NCBI GenBank assembly: GCA_018402635.1
Contig: JAGYIP010000005.1
Location: forward strand, 62,001-126,000
Reading direction: 5' to 3'
DNA: 64,000 nucleotides
Source: Burkholderiaceae bacterium
GTDB lineage: Bacteria; Pseudomonadota; Gammaproteobacteria; Burkholderiales; Burkholderiaceae_A
Positions 12,652-23,150 of this stretch are shown here, piece after piece. The notes beneath the pieces are model-generated. The model did no database searches and was not told where the DNA came from. It saw only the letters and a program-made list of their open reading frames with translations. Positions within the stretch are counted from its first letter, which is position 1, and each line of letters starts with the position of its first letter. Made by a program: the position numbers and the translations under genes.

Positions 12652-13545
12652 ATGCCTGATATTTCAGCAAGCATGGTGAAAGAGTTACGAGAGAAGACCG
12701 ACGCCCCCATGATGGAGTGCAAGAAGGCCCTTACCGAAGCCGAGGGTGATCTTCAGAAGGCCGAAGAAATTCTTCGAGTACGACTAGGGTCGAAGGCTAG
12801 CAAAGCCGCCTCGCGAGTGGCGGCCGAAGGCGTGGTCGCAATTGCAACCCGAGAGTCTTTGGCTGCCATTGTCGAGCTCAATTGCGAGACTGACTTCGTC
12901 GCTAAAAATGACGACTTCCTTGGGTTTGCCGCCGATCTTGCTCGCATTGCAATGGACCAGGCCTCGGTCACCACGGTCGATGTCCTGTCGGCGCAGCCTT
13001 TATCGGGACAGACGGTTGAAGAGATTCGCACAGGCTTGGTGGGTAAGCTTGGCGAAAACGTGTCGGTGCGACGGTTCCAGCGCATTGAGGCAAAGGGCCG
13101 TTTCTATACCTACATACACGGTGGCGCCAAAATTGGGGTGCTGCTCGACCTTGTAGGCGGCGACGAGACCCTAGGCCGTGACATTGCCATGCACATTGCG
13201 GCAAGTAAGCCACGCTCACTCGATGCCTCGGGCGTTGATGCCCAGCTGATCGAGGCTGAGCGCCGGGTTGCGAAAGAAAAGGCTACTGAGTCGGGTAAGC
13301 CCCCCGAGATCGCCGAAAAAATGGTGGAAGGCGCCGTTCAAAAGTTTCTAAAAGAAGTCACCCTGCTTGGTCAGGTTTTTGTGAAGGCTGAAGACGGCAA
13401 ACAGACCATTGAGCAGCTGCTGAAGGCTAAGTCCGCAAGCATTGCAAGTTTTGTTCTTTATATTGTGGGTGAGGGCATTGAGAAAAAGCAGACAGACTTT
13501 GCCGCTGAGGTGGCTGCCCAGTCCGCAGCCGCCCGGGCAGCATAG
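12652..13545 (+). CDS. tsf: translation elongation factor Ts
   Basis: EF-Ts exchanges GDP for GTP on EF-Tu. The 297-residue protein has the N-terminal UBA-like domain ([21 protein letters not shown]), the [12 protein letters not shown] motif and the two core subdomains of the family. Start ATG 12652 is preceded by GGAGTAAAC. It is followed by pyrH 14 bases downstream, the normal rpsB-tsf-pyrH-frr order. Confidence 0.98.
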   Translation: MPDISASMVKELREKTDAPMMECKKALTEAEGDLQKAEEILRVRLGSKASKAASRVAAEGVVAIATRESLAAIVELNCETDFVAKNDDFLGFAADLARIAMDQASVTTVDVLSAQPLSGQTVEEIRTGLVGKLGENVSVRRFQRIEAKGRFYTYIHGGAKIGVLLDLVGGDETLGRDIAMHIAASKPRSLDASGVDAQLIEAERRVAKEKATESGKPPEIAEKMVEGAVQKFLKEVTLLGQVFVKAEDGKQTIEQLLKAKSASIASFVLYIVGEGIEKKQTDFAAEVAAQSAAARAA

Positions 13546-13559
13546 GGCCTGATGCTTAC

Positions 13560-14276
13560 ATGAGCAATCGGCCCTACCGACGCATTCTATTAAAGCTCTC
13601 TGGTGAGGCGCTGATGGGCGATGACGCCTACGGTATTAACAAGGGCACGATCGACAGCATTGTTGACGAAATTTCGAAGGTCGTTGCCACGGGTGTGCAG
13701 CTTGCCATTGTGATTGGAGGGGGCAATATCTTTCGGGGTGTTGCCCTTGGCGCATCGGGGATGGACAGGGCAACAGCCGATTACATGGGCATGATTGCAA
13801 CCGTTATGAATGCCCTTGCGCTTCAAGATGCCATGCGACAAAAGAATATCGAGGCGCGGGTTCAGTCAGCGCTTCGTATCGACCAGGTGGTTGAGCCCTA
13901 CATTCGCCCCAAGGCAATTCGTTACCTTGAAGAAGGCAAGGCGCTTATTTTTGCAGCCGGTACAGGCAATCCGTTTTTTACAACCGACACGGCTGCTGCT
14001 TTGCGTGGTGCGGAAATTGGGGCCGAGATTGTTTTGAAGGCCACGAAAGTCGATGGCATTTACAGCGCCGATCCCTTCAAGGTGGCTGACGCCACACGGT
14101 TTGAGACGCTCAGCTTTGACGATGCCATTTCGAAGAACCTTCGGGTTATGGACGCAACCGCCTTTGCCCTGTGTCGCGATCAGCGTCTACCTATTCGTGT
14201 TATCAGTCTCCTTAAGCCAGGCGCTTTGCTAAGGGCGGCGCAGGGCGAGTCCGAAGGCACCTTGGTTCATGTTTAA
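13560..14276 (+). CDS. pyrH: UMP kinase
   Basis: PyrH phosphorylates UMP to UDP in pyrimidine nucleotide synthesis. The 238-residue amino-acid-kinase-fold protein shows [13 protein letters not shown] at residues 8-20, the glycine-rich [10 protein letters not shown] near 57, the [18 protein letters not shown] stretch that binds nucleotide and the [13 protein letters not shown] motif. Full length, in the rpsB-tsf-pyrH-frr operon. Confidence 0.98.
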   Translation: MSNRPYRRILLKLSGEALMGDDAYGINKGTIDSIVDEISKVVATGVQLAIVIGGGNIFRGVALGASGMDRATADYMGMIATVMNALALQDAMRQKNIEARVQSALRIDQVVEPYIRPKAIRYLEEGKALIFAAGTGNPFFTTDTAAALRGAEIGAEIVLKATKVDGIYSADPFKVADATRFETLSFDDAISKNLRVMDATAFALCRDQRLPIRVISLLKPGALLRAAQGESEGTLVHV

Positions 14277-14319
14277 GTGCGGCAGTGACACCAGGCCGTC
14301 ATCACGGGAGTAGAAAGCG

Positions 14320-14880
14320 ATGAATCCTCAAGAAATTAGCAAGGCCACAGAGCAGAAGATGGTGAAAAGTCTTGAGTCACTTCAATTGGCCTACACCAAA
14401 ATTCGAACAGGCCGGGCCCATTCGGGCCTTCTTGAGCATATTCAGGTCGACTATTACGGCACCCCCACCCCGCTCTCGCAGGTCGCCTCTTTAACGCTCG
14501 TTGATTCGCGCACCATTGGTGTTACGCCTTGGGAGAAGAAGATGGTGGCGGTTGTTGAAAAGGCCATTCGTGAGTCGGGCCTGGGCTTAAACCCCGCCAC
14601 ATCGGGGGACCTCATTCGGGTTCCTATGCCTGCTCTTACCGAGGAGCGACGCCGCGAGTTAACGAAGCTTGTTCGCTCCGAGGCTGAGGACGCAAAAATT
14701 GCGGTACGCAATATTCGTCGCGATGCCATCGAACAATTTAAAAAGCTCACCAAAGACAAGCTCATCTCTGAAGACGATGAGCGTCGAGGACACGAAGACA
14801 CCCAGAAACTTACCGACCGTTTCGTCGCTGAAATTGACAAGCTTTCCAGTCAAAAAGAGGCTGAGGTCATGACCGTTTAA
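14320..14880 (+). CDS. frr: ribosome recycling factor
   Basis: RRF splits post-termination ribosomes together with EF-G. The 186-residue protein has the standard length, the N-terminal [21 protein letters not shown] segment, [17 protein letters not shown] in the middle and the C-terminal long helix. A GGGAG ribosome binding site lies at 14308-14312. It lies between pyrH and uppS. Confidence 0.98.
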   Translation: MNPQEISKATEQKMVKSLESLQLAYTKIRTGRAHSGLLEHIQVDYYGTPTPLSQVASLTLVDSRTIGVTPWEKKMVAVVEKAIRESGLGLNPATSGDLIRVPMPALTEERRRELTKLVRSEAEDAKIAVRNIRRDAIEQFKKLTKDKLISEDDERRGHEDTQKLTDRFVAEIDKLSSQKEAEVMTV

Positions 14881-14918
14881 TGCCGCGCATCTGATTTCAT
14901 GAATTTGTAGAGGCTTTA

Positions 14919-15727
14919 ATGAACTTACCCTCGAGCACAACCCAGCTTGTACCGGAGGTGCATTCTTTTCCGCAGCATGTCGCCATTATTATGGATGGCA
15001 ACGGGCGTTGGGCCTCTGCTCGTCGGCTACCTCGGGTTGCAGGTCACGAGCGCGGACTTGCGGCGCTGCGCAAGACCGTCGAGGCCTCGGTTTCCATGGG
15101 CATAAAGGCGTTAACTGTTTTTGCATTTAGTTCTGAGAACTGGCGACGGCCTGAGGAAGAAGTAAGTTTTTTAATGACGCTGTTTTTACGTGCTCTGCGA
15201 CGCGAGGTAAAGGAACTTCATCGCAATGGCATTGAGTTGCGCATTATTGGGGATCTGGACGGTTTTTCTGAGCCCTTAAGAAAAGCCATTCATGACTCGG
15301 TTGAGAGAACACGCGGTAATAAGGCGATGGTGTTAACGGTTGCTGTGAATTATGGGGGGCGCTGGGATTTATTGAATGCCGTGAATAAGGCGCTTGAACA
15401 GGCCACATTTCAGCAGCAAGGGCCCTCAGGCTTACTGAGGATGCCATTCGCCCTTATCTCGCCCTGTCTGACCTTCCCGAGCCTGATCTTTTCATTCGAA
15501 CCGGGGGGGAGCAGCGCATAAGTAATTTCATGATCTGGCAGCTTGCCTACACGGAACTCTTCTTCACGAACGCTCATTGGCCTGATTTCGATGGGCAGGC
15601 TTTACGCCAGGCCATCGAGAGTTACCAGATGCGGGAAAGACGCTTTGGGCGTACTTCAGGCCAGTTGGCCTCTCAGGCTATGTCTGGTTCAACAGACAAG
15701 GCTTACAACACCCGCTTTGCCATCTAG
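14919..15727 (+). CDS. uppS: undecaprenyl diphosphate synthase UppS, -1 frameshift in the sequence
   Basis: UppS makes the C55 lipid carrier for peptidoglycan and O-antigen. The N-terminal frame has [11 protein letters not shown] with Asp26 and Asn28, [11 protein letters not shown] and the middle of the domain up to about 15430. The conserved C-terminus ([23 protein letters not shown]) continues in another frame to the stop at 15727. One missing base, most simply a G at 15429-15430, restores a normal protein of about 269 residues. The enzyme is normally essential, so a sequencing error is far more likely than a pseudogene. Confidence 0.9.
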
Positions 15728-15733
15728 TCCATT

Positions 15734-16558
15734 TTGCTTGTTCGCATCCTAACGGCCATCGGGCTTTTTGCACTTGTTCTACCTTTTGCACTGTTGGCAT
15801 CAGTCCAATGGTTCCTCCAGGCGGTATCAGTTATCTTGGCGCTCACTCTTCTTGAATGGCTAAGACTTTTGTCTCTCGGCCGTGGTCCATGCCTTGCTGT
15901 GTCGGTTGCTTTCTTCACCATGACTACGCTGCTGTTGCATAACGGCTACTTCGATCTTTACGCCTTGGCGCCTATCGTTCTTGTTCTGGCCTGTTTGGGT
16001 TGGGTAGCAACACTTTATTTCGCCCTTACCCGCGGGAGAGTTCTTGGCGGTGCAGCGGCAGCCTTCTGGGCATTCTTTGCCTGCTATGCAGCATGGGTTG
16101 CCGTTTGGGTCGGACGCGAACAGGGTTTGACGGCTCTTTTGCTTGCCGTTATTTTGGTTTGGGTTGCCGATAGCGGCGCCTATTTTTTCGGAAAATGGTT
16201 TGGACGGATGCGACTTGCGCCTTCGATAAGCCCCGGGAAGACCTGGGAGGGCGTCTTGGGGGCGGTTGTTCTAAGTCTGCTGGTCATGCTGAGCCTTGCA
16301 AGCTGGCTGCCCTACGGCTGGAACTGGGCTGCGGCCAACCGCTGGGGCTATGTCTTTCTTGCCATGATGGTGTTGGCCTTTACGGTGTTAAGCGTGGCGG
16401 GAGACCTTTTTCAGTCGTTACTCAAGCGCAGGGCCGGTGTTAAAGATTCTGGAAACCTACTGCCCGGCCATGGCGGCCTCTACGATCGGCTGGACGCAGC
16501 CCTTGTGGTGCTGCCGTTTACCGTTTTTGCGCAATTATGGGCAGAATCAAGGTTATGA
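15734..16558 (+). CDS. cdsA: phosphatidate cytidylyltransferase CdsA
   Basis: CdsA makes CDP-diacylglycerol, the precursor of all membrane phospholipids. The 274-residue protein has about eight hydrophobic segments and the C-terminal CDP-alcohol signature (RRAGVKDSGNLLPGHGGLYDR). The start is TTG at 15734, six bases after the uppS stop; no ATG or GTG gives a sensible N-terminus. It overlaps dxr by 4 bases (ATGA), so coupled translation is likely. Confidence 0.93.
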   Translation: MLVRILTAIGLFALVLPFALLASVQWFLQAVSVILALTLLEWLRLLSLGRGPCLAVSVAFFTMTTLLLHNGYFDLYALAPIVLVLACLGWVATLYFALTRGRVLGGAAAAFWAFFACYAAWVAVWVGREQGLTALLLAVILVWVADSGAYFFGKWFGRMRLAPSISPGKTWEGVLGAVVLSLLVMLSLASWLPYGWNWAAANRWGYVFLAMMVLAFTVLSVAGDLFQSLLKRRAGVKDSGNLLPGHGGLYDRLDAALVVLPFTVFAQLWAESRL

Positions 16559-17730
16559 CGGTGAAACGTATCTGCCTCTTAGGTGCGACAGGCTCAATTG
16601 GCAAGAGCACGCTCGACCTTATCGCCCAGCATCCTGATCAATTTGAGCTTTTTTCGGCAAGCGCCAATTCCGATGTGGAAGGCATGCTAAGGCTTGTCCA
16701 GGCCTTTAAGCCCACGCAGGTCTGCATGAGGGATGAAGCGGCTGGGCAGCGGCTCTCGAGCCAACTTAAGGCGCTTGGCCTTGCGAAGACCGAGCTTCTT
16801 ATTGGCGGGCAGGGGCTGAATAATCTTGCTGCCCACCCCTCGGTCGATACCGTGGTTGCTGGCATTGTGGGCATTGCAGGGCTTTTGCCGGTCTGGTCGG
16901 CCGTTAGCACGGGAAAGTCGGTGCTGCTTGCAAACAAAGAGGCTCTTGTCTGCGCCGGAGAGCTTTTTGTTCAGGCGGCTAAGCGCTCTGACGCGCGTAT
17001 TCTTCCCATCGACAGTGAGCACAATGCCATCTTCCAGTGCCTAGGGCCTGCCTACCGCTGTTTTACCCGACCGGCGTCGGTGCGTCGGCTCTTGCTAACC
17101 GCCTCTGGGGGCCCCTTTCGTCAATGGTCGCCTGAGGCTATTCGGTCTGCTACGCCCGAGCAGGCAGTTAAGCATCCCAACTGGGTGATGGGCCCGAAAA
17201 TTTCGGTGGACTCGGCAACCATGATGAACAAGGCGCTTGAACTCATTGAGGCACACTGGCTTTTTGCCATGCCTGCCGCAGAGATCGAGGTGGTTATTCA
17301 TCCTCAGAGCATTATTCATTCAATGGTTGAGTTTCAGGATGGATCAACCCTCGCCCAGCTTGGGGCGCCCGATATGCGCACGCCCATAGCCCATGCGATG
17401 GCCTGGCCCCATCGCATTCAGTCCTCGGTCGAGTCACTGAACTGGAGCCAACTGCGCGAACTGCAGTTCGAGGTTCCCGACAACAAGCGCTTTCCTTCCT
17501 TGGAGTTCGCTCGCCATGCCCTTGCCAGTGGACCTGTCGCAAGCATCTGCCTGAACGCCACAAATGAGGTCATGGTGGCCAGGTTTTTAAAGGGTGATTG
17601 TGCGTTTGGGGCTATATTCGATCAGGTTGAAGAGGGCCTTAGTCGTTTTGCAGGCCGGTTTCCCATTCCTACAGGCCTTGATGACGTGATGGCCATCGAT
17701 ACAGAGGTAAGGTCTTTCTATGCTCACTAG
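16555..17730 (+). CDS. dxr: 1-deoxy-D-xylulose 5-phosphate reductoisomerase
   Basis: Dxr converts DXP to MEP with NADPH, the committed step of the non-mevalonate isoprenoid pathway that feeds UppS. The protein (391 residues from ATG 16555) begins with the NADPH-binding GATGSIG at residues 10-16. It contains LLANKEALVCAGE, the metal/substrate motif PIDSEHNAIFQCL and the WVMGPKISVDSATMMNK loop. ATG 16555 overlaps the cdsA stop; ATG 16537 is also in frame but less likely. Its end overlaps rseP. Confidence 0.96.
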   Translation: MTVKRICLLGATGSIGKSTLDLIAQHPDQFELFSASANSDVEGMLRLVQAFKPTQVCMRDEAAGQRLSSQLKALGLAKTELLIGGQGLNNLAAHPSVDTVVAGIVGIAGLLPVWSAVSTGKSVLLANKEALVCAGELFVQAAKRSDARILPIDSEHNAIFQCLGPAYRCFTRPASVRRLLLTASGGPFRQWSPEAIRSATPEQAVKHPNWVMGPKISVDSATMMNKALELIEAHWLFAMPAAEIEVVIHPQSIIHSMVEFQDGSTLAQLGAPDMRTPIAHAMAWPHRIQSSVESLNWSQLRELQFEVPDNKRFPSLEFARHALASGPVASICLNATNEVMVARFLKGDCAFGAIFDQVEEGLSRFAGRFPIPTGLDDVMAIDTEVRSFYAH

Positions 17731-19047
17731 CGTATTTGCATTCCTTGTTGCAGTTGGTCTCTTGGTTTTTATTCACGAGCTTGGCCATTACCTGGCAGCC
17801 CGCTCGGTGGGTGTTCATGTGCAACGGTTTTCAATTGGTTTTGGCCGCCCTCTTATTACGCGACGTGACAAGAATGGCTGCGACTGGGTCATTGCACTGG
17901 TGCCCTTGGGCGGTTATGTGCAGATGACCGAGAACGAAGACTCGCCCAAAAGCTTCGATCGCAAGCCGCTCTGGGCGCGTGCCTGGGTTGTTGTCGCTGG
18001 CCCCTTGGCCAACTTCCTTTTGCGGTGGTTGCCTTTGCATGCCTGGCAATTATTGGACGCCCCGAACCCATCGCGGTGTTCGATCAGCCCCCAGCCCAGT
18101 CGCTTGCCGAGCGCCTTGGTCTGCAAAAAGGTGACCAGCTGACTCTGCTTAATGGTGAGCCGATACGGTCTTACTCCGACTTTCGCTGGAAGATGACCCA
18201 GGCCTATATTGGCGAAGGGCAGTCACGCTACGAGCTGGAGCTCTCAACCGTCAGTGGTACGCAGCGCACGATAACGCTAAGCTTTGCCGAGCTGCAGCCG
18301 CTTGCCCAGGATGCCTCCATTGATGACATTCTTTTGAAGGCAGGTATACGACCGAGGTCGAATGGGGTGGTGGTGACGTCGGTGCTGGCAGCCAGCCCGG
18401 CTGAGGCCGCGGGTCTGCGCCCCGGAGACGGCTTTATAGGCCTTCAGGGGCGCGCCATAACCGATCCAAAAGATCTTCAGCAGCTTGTAGCAGCTTCTCA
18501 GGGGCAGCCGCTTGAGCTCGTTATTCGTCGCGAGGGCAGCGGCCAGCAAGAGGCCCTTATTATTCGGCCTCAGCAGGCGCCTGACGGCACAAGCTACCGT
18601 TTGGGAGTTGGCATTGGCCCTAGTCTTGAGACGCAATGGATACAGTACGGTCCGCTTCAGGCCATTGAAAGGGGCGTGCAGCGTACAGCCGAGCTTTCTG
18701 TCTTGTCACTGCAGGCGCTTGGCCGGATGGTAACGGGCGATTTGTCGTGGCGTCAGATGAGTGGCCCGGTGGGTATTGCCGGTGCGGCAGGCCAGTCAGC
18801 CGAGCTTGGTCTTATTGCTTTTGTAAGTTTTTTAGCACTTATTAGCATAAGCATTGGGGTCTTGAACCTGCTTCCTATCCCAATGCTCGACGGTGGACAC
18901 CTCATGTATTATGCCTTTGAGTTTGTTCGTGGTCAGCCTCTCTCGGTGCAGGCCCAGCAGGCAGGCCAGCGGCTTGGCTTGGTCCTTATTGCCCTTCTTA
19001 CGAGCCTGGCGCTAGTAAATGACATGTCCCGATTGTTTGGGTTCTAA
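17720..19047 (+). CDS. rseP: RIP zinc metalloprotease RseP, -1 frameshift in the sequence
   Basis: RseP is the inner-membrane site-2 protease that cleaves anti-sigma factor RseA and activates the sigmaE envelope stress response. The first frame gives the zinc motif HELGH (His19, Glu20, His23) in the first membrane segment and runs to GPLANFLL. The second frame, from about 18022, continues FAVVAFACLAIIG, then PDZ domains and the C-terminal NLLPIPMLDGGH motif. One T missing from the TTTT at 18018-18021 explains the break. The corrected protein has about 442 residues, a normal length. The gene sits just before bamA, as usual. Confidence 0.92.
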
Positions 19048-19056
19048 AGGGGTTTC

Positions 19057-21450
19057 ATGGTTTTTTCAGGCTTTTTATTGTCTCGTTCGGCTGCCCGAAT
19101 GCCAATGACGCGCTCGGCAGTTTTTGTTCTCGGCCTGTTTGCCTCGTCATTTGTTACAGCCCAGGTGCAACTGCCCGCGCCAGCGCCGCCTGTGCAGCCC
19201 GATTCCCCCTCGGTCATCTCCCCATCGGTCCCCGAGGGCATCACCATTGAAGACATCCGTATCGAAGGCCTGCAACGCATTGAGCCCGGTACGGTCTTCT
19301 CTTATTTGCCTGTGCGCATCGGTGAGGTCTTGTCAGCAACGACAGCGGCAGAGGCTGTGAGGGCGCTGTTTGCAACAGGCTTTTTCCAAGATGTGCGTAT
19401 TGAAATTGACGGGCGGGTTTTGGTTGTTCTTCTTGAAGAGCGCCCAGCCATTGGTGCCATTGAAATTACCGGCGCGAAAGAGTTCGATGCCGAGACGCTT
19501 AAAAAAGCGCTTGGTGATGCTGGGTTGTCAGAGGCACGTATTTTTGATCGCGCCGTTCTCGAGCGGGCCGAACAAGAACTTAAGCGTCAGTACCTGGGCC
19601 GTGGCAAATACGACGTACAGGTTCAGACCACGGTCTCGCCGCTTCCGCGAAACCGGGTTGCGGTCTCCATTGCAATTGATGAAGGTCAAGACGCAAAAAT
19701 TAAAGAGATTCGTATTGTGGGGGCTAGCGCGTTTTCAGAAAAGACGCTGCTTGATGAGTTCAAGCTCTCAACCCCCACCTGGATGAGCTGGTACACCAAG
19801 TCGGACCAGTATTCGCGTCAAAAGCTTACCGGCGACCTTGAGAGCCTTCGTTCCTTTTATTTAAACCGTGGCTATCTTGAGTTCGTAATCGACTCCACGC
19901 AGGTTTCCTTGTCTGCCGATCGCCGCGATGTATTTATTACGCTTGTGGTGAAAGAGGGCGAGAAGTTCAACTTTGGCGAGTTTCAGTTTGTCGGCGATAT
20001 GCTTGACCAGCCCGACACCTTCAAAGCCCTCAATACAATCAAGCCCGGTGAGACGTTTTCAAACGAGCGGCTTCAAGAGGTCTTGAAGTCAATGACCGAA
20101 AAGCTGGGCGCCCTAGGCTATGCATTTGGAAATGTCAGCCCCATTCCGAATAGTAACCGCGAGACAAAAACCGTAGATTTTGTTTTGCAGGTTGATCCAG
20201 GTCGGCGTGTCTATGTAAGGCGAATTAATATTAGTGGAAACGCCAAGACTCGGGACGAGGTGATTCGTCGTGAGATGCGTCAGTTCGAAGCGTCCTGGTA
20301 TGACAGCGAGCGTATTCGCATCTCCCGAAACCGTATCGATCGTCTCGGCTACTTTAATGCTGTTGAGGTGGATCGCGAGGCAGTGCCGGGTACATCCGAC
20401 CAGGTTGACGTAAATGTAAAGGTTGAAGAGCGACCCTTAGGAAGCCTCACCTTCGGGCTGGGCTATTCCAGTTCAGAAAGCGTTGTTCTCTCGGGCTCCA
20501 TTAGTCAGCAGAACTTCATGGGCACAGGAACCAATGTTTCGCTTGAGGTGAATACAAGTCGTGTGAGCCAGACCTTTGCCATTCGTCATGTTGATCCTTA
20601 TTTCACTGACGACGGCATTAGCCGGTCGCTTGATCTTTACACCCGCACCTTTAACGCCGACGAAATCGACTCTTTAGCCGACTACAAAATTGTCTCAACC
20701 GGATTCGGGGCTCGGTTTGGTATTCCCTACACGGAAGAAGATCGTATTTTTGTTGGTCTCGCCGTTGAGAATTCGAAGCTTTCAGGAGACCCTGAGGCAG
20801 AGAACTGGACAGAGTTTCGAAACGAGTTTGGCAACCAGGCAACGGCTGTGCTTGCTTCCATTGGCTGGTCGCGCGACAGCCGTGACAGTGGTCTCGCACC
20901 AACCTCTGGGCGTTATCAGTTTGCCAACCTCGATTACGGCACGCCAATTGGCGATCTTGAGTATGCACGCCTTACCTACGGAGACCAGTTTTTCTATCCC
21001 CTTAGCAAAAGGGTGACCTTGGCCCTCAATACTGAAGTTGGTGTTGGACTTGGCCTTTTCGGAAAGCCCTACCCAGCCATTAAGAACTTTTACGCCGGAG
21101 GCATTGGCTCGATTCGTGGCTTTTCCTCAAGCTCTGTTGGCCCGAAGTCTGCCATTACAAATGACTCGATCGGCGGTACGAAGCGTGTCATTTTCAACAC
21201 GGAATTGTTAGCCCCGCTGCCCGGTATGGCCCAGGACCGCTCAATTCGTGTCTTCACCTACCTGGATGCAGGAACTGTCTGGGGTGAGGATGATGATGTG
21301 ACGCTGTCAGACTTGCGCGCGTCGGCGGGTGTGGGCTTAAGCTGGTTCTCCCCTGTTGGGCCACTTAAACTAAGTTTTGGTCAGCCAATTAAAAAGAAGG
21401 ACGGTGACGAGACCGAGTCCTTTCAGTTTCAAATTGGCTCGAGTTTCTAG
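19057..21450 (+). CDS. bamA: outer membrane protein assembly factor BamA
   Basis: BamA is the Omp85 core of the complex that folds beta-barrel proteins into the outer membrane. The 797-residue protein has a signal peptide ending near VTAQ, five POTRA domains (about residues 50-420) and a C-terminal beta-barrel. The barrel includes the conserved IRGF motif near residue 685, and the protein ends in Phe, the usual barrel sorting signal. AGGGG precedes ATG 19057; an ATG at 19099 is a possible alternative that would shorten the signal peptide. Its partner bamD starts at the far end of the window. Confidence 0.97.
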   Translation: MVFSGFLLSRSAARMPMTRSAVFVLGLFASSFVTAQVQLPAPAPPVQPDSPSVISPSVPEGITIEDIRIEGLQRIEPGTVFSYLPVRIGEVLSATTAAEAVRALFATGFFQDVRIEIDGRVLVVLLEERPAIGAIEITGAKEFDAETLKKALGDAGLSEARIFDRAVLERAEQELKRQYLGRGKYDVQVQTTVSPLPRNRVAVSIAIDEGQDAKIKEIRIVGASAFSEKTLLDEFKLSTPTWMSWYTKSDQYSRQKLTGDLESLRSFYLNRGYLEFVIDSTQVSLSADRRDVFITLVVKEGEKFNFGEFQFVGDMLDQPDTFKALNTIKPGETFSNERLQEVLKSMTEKLGALGYAFGNVSPIPNSNRETKTVDFVLQVDPGRRVYVRRINISGNAKTRDEVIRREMRQFEASWYDSERIRISRNRIDRLGYFNAVEVDREAVPGTSDQVDVNVKVEERPLGSLTFGLGYSSSESVVLSGSISQQNFMGTGTNVSLEVNTSRVSQTFAIRHVDPYFTDDGISRSLDLYTRTFNADEIDSLADYKIVSTGFGARFGIPYTEEDRIFVGLAVENSKLSGDPEAENWTEFRNEFGNQATAVLASIGWSRDSRDSGLAPTSGRYQFANLDYGTPIGDLEYARLTYGDQFFYPLSKRVTLALNTEVGVGLGLFGKPYPAIKNFYAGGIGSIRGFSSSSVGPKSAITNDSIGGTKRVIFNTELLAPLPGMAQDRSIRVFTYLDAGTVWGEDDDVTLSDLRASAGVGLSWFSPVGPLKLSFGQPIKKKDGDETESFQFQIGSSF

Positions 21451-21485
21451 GTTTTTTTCAGAAGTCTAATGTTCGGAGGTTTTTG

Positions 21486-22040
21486 GTGGTTATAAATACG
21501 CAATCAATGGTGAGTCGCAACAATTCATGGGCCCTGCGCGTGAGCCTTGTTGTTTTTCTTGGGGCATCGCTCTTGATCTCCTCAGCGGCCTGGGCACAGA
21601 CCAAGATTGGTTTTGTGCGCACCGAAAGAGTTCTAAAAGAGTCCACCCCTGCCCAGGCCGCCCAGAAGAAGCTTGAGGCCGAGTTTTCAAAGCGCGAGAA
21701 GGAGCTTCAAGATTTAGCCAGCCGTCTTCGTGGTCTATCAGAGAAGCTTGAGCGCGATCTGCCTGTTCTCGCTGAGAAAGACCGTGTTAATCAGCAGCGA
21801 GAAATTACCGACATGGAGCGCGACCTGCAACGCAGGCAGCGTGAGTTTCGTGAAGATTTGAACCAGCGTCGTAACGAGGAGTTAGCAGGGGTAGTGGAAC
21901 AGGCCAATCAGGCCATTCGCAAAATTGCTGAATCTGAGAAGTTCGATATTATTTTTCAAGAGGCGGTCTATGCATCGCCACGAATCGATATTACCGATAA
22001 GGTGCTGCGTGCCCTTGGAACCAAGGCAAGCGGAAAGTAA
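21486..22040 (+). CDS. skp: periplasmic chaperone Skp (OmpH family)
   Basis: Skp holds unfolded outer-membrane proteins in the periplasm on their way to BamA. A signal peptide ends at SSAAWA-Q; the mature part is a highly charged helical coiled-coil (residues about 50-150) as in the OmpH family, ending in a short domain with the IIFQEAVYASPRIDITDKVL pattern. GGAGG at 21475-21479 favours GTG 21486; TTG 21483 and ATG 21507 are other in-frame starts. Positioned between bamA and lpxD as in most proteobacteria. Confidence 0.9.
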   Translation: MVINTQSMVSRNNSWALRVSLVVFLGASLLISSAAWAQTKIGFVRTERVLKESTPAQAAQKKLEAEFSKREKELQDLASRLRGLSEKLERDLPVLAEKDRVNQQREITDMERDLQRRQREFREDLNQRRNEELAGVVEQANQAIRKIAESEKFDIIFQEAVYASPRIDITDKVLRALGTKASGK

Positions 22041-23058
22041 TACGCTGTCTGTTTCTGCTGCCGAGCTTTTCGAGCCGCTTGGCTTTCAGGTTCAAGGGGA
22101 TCAATCCCTTCAGTTAACGGGCTTTTCCAGCCTCGATCGGGCCACAGCAACCCAGTTCAGTTTCCTTGGGCATGCCCGGCACCGTGAAACCCTTGCTTCA
22201 ACCAAGGCAGGTCTGGTTATTCTTCCCTTAGATGCGCCTGCTGAGGATGGTGCATGGCAGGCATGGGTCACCGTTCACGATCCCTACCTGCTTTTCGCGA
22301 AGGCTGCGGGCCTCTTGGTTCAGCGAAGGCAGGCGAAAGCGCCACAACCCAGCCTTGTCCATCCCACTGCAGTGGTCTCGCCCGATGCGATACTCGCAAA
22401 CGGGTGCCAGGTTCATGCCCATGCCGTTATTGAGAGCGGTGCCGAGCTTGGCATGGGAACGGTTGTTGGGGCAGGCAGCTTTATTGGTGAAGGCGTTCGT
22501 ATTGGCGCTGGAAGCTGGCTGGCGCCCCGGGTTGTCATTCAGGCCTCTGCAACCCTGGGCGAGCGTTGCATCATTCATGCCGGAGCCGTCATTGGTGCCG
22601 ATGGCTTTGGCTTTGTTGCCGACCTAGATAAGTCTTGGGTGAAGATTCCTCAAACAGGTTCGGTGCAGCTTGGTGATGATGTTGAGGTCGGCGCTAATAC
22701 AACCATCGATCGCGGTACGTTTTCCAACACACGGCTTGGCAATGGCGTGAAGCTTGACAACCTCATTCAGGTGGCGCACAACGTCGAGATTGGTGATCAC
22801 ACGGCCATTGCCGCATGCGTGGGCATTGCGGGCAGCGCAAAAATTGGAAGGTTCTGTCAAATAGCAGGGGCTGCGGGCATTCTTGGGCATTTATCTATTG
22901 CTGATTTCACGGTGGTTGGGCCTATGACACTTATTCAGTCAAGCATTTCCAAGGCGGGCAGGTATGTGGGGGTCTTCCCCGCCATGGAGCACCGACGCTG
23001 GGCCAAGGCTGCGGCAAGCCTAAGGCGGGAGTTTCCGGCGGCTCAAGGCGATGCATAG
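22015..23058 (+). CDS. lpxD: UDP-3-O-acylglucosamine N-acyltransferase LpxD
   Basis: LpxD adds the N-linked hydroxyacyl chain at the third step of lipid A synthesis. An N-terminal uridine-binding domain is followed by left-handed beta-helix hexapeptide repeats (HAVIESGAELGMGTVVGAG and onwards) with the catalytic-His motif QVAHNVEIGDH. The start is uncertain. TTG 22015 gives about 347 residues and overlaps skp by 26 bases, GTG 22009 is also possible, and no ATG lies near the expected N-terminus. The gene ends inside a triplicated 9-mer. It is followed by fabZ but not by lpxA and lpxB, which lie near 36-38 kb. Confidence 0.92.
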   Translation: MEPRQAESNTLSVSAAELFEPLGFQVQGDQSLQLTGFSSLDRATATQFSFLGHARHRETLASTKAGLVILPLDAPAEDGAWQAWVTVHDPYLLFAKAAGLLVQRRQAKAPQPSLVHPTAVVSPDAILANGCQVHAHAVIESGAELGMGTVVGAGSFIGEGVRIGAGSWLAPRVVIQASATLGERCIIHAGAVIGADGFGFVADLDKSWVKIPQTGSVQLGDDVEVGANTTIDRGTFSNTRLGNGVKLDNLIQVAHNVEIGDHTAIAACVGIAGSAKIGRFCQIAGAAGILGHLSIADFTVVGPMTLIQSSISKAGRYVGVFPAMEHRRWAKAAASLRREFPAAQGDA

Positions 23059-23076
23059 GATGCATAGGATGCATAG
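23050..23076. repeat. three exact 9-bp tandem units across the lpxD stop
   Basis: GATGCATAG occurs three times in a row (23050-23058, 23059-23067, 23068-23076), followed by a partial GATA. The first copy encodes Asp-Ala-stop at the end of lpxD, so the other two repeat the stop codon in the same frame. Confidence 0.9.
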
Positions 23077-23150
23077 GATAGGCTTAAGATCAATTAAAGT
23101 TGGGGTGGACGGTTGGTAGAAGGCGTTATTTTTTTGGGAGATTGGCACGC

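Noticed and set aside
17720-19047. Programmed frameshift in rseP (and similarly uppS, tmk, ppsA)
   Set aside because: No slippery heptamer with a downstream stimulator was evident, and the breaks occur at unrelated runs in unrelated genes. Sequencing indels explain all of them better.
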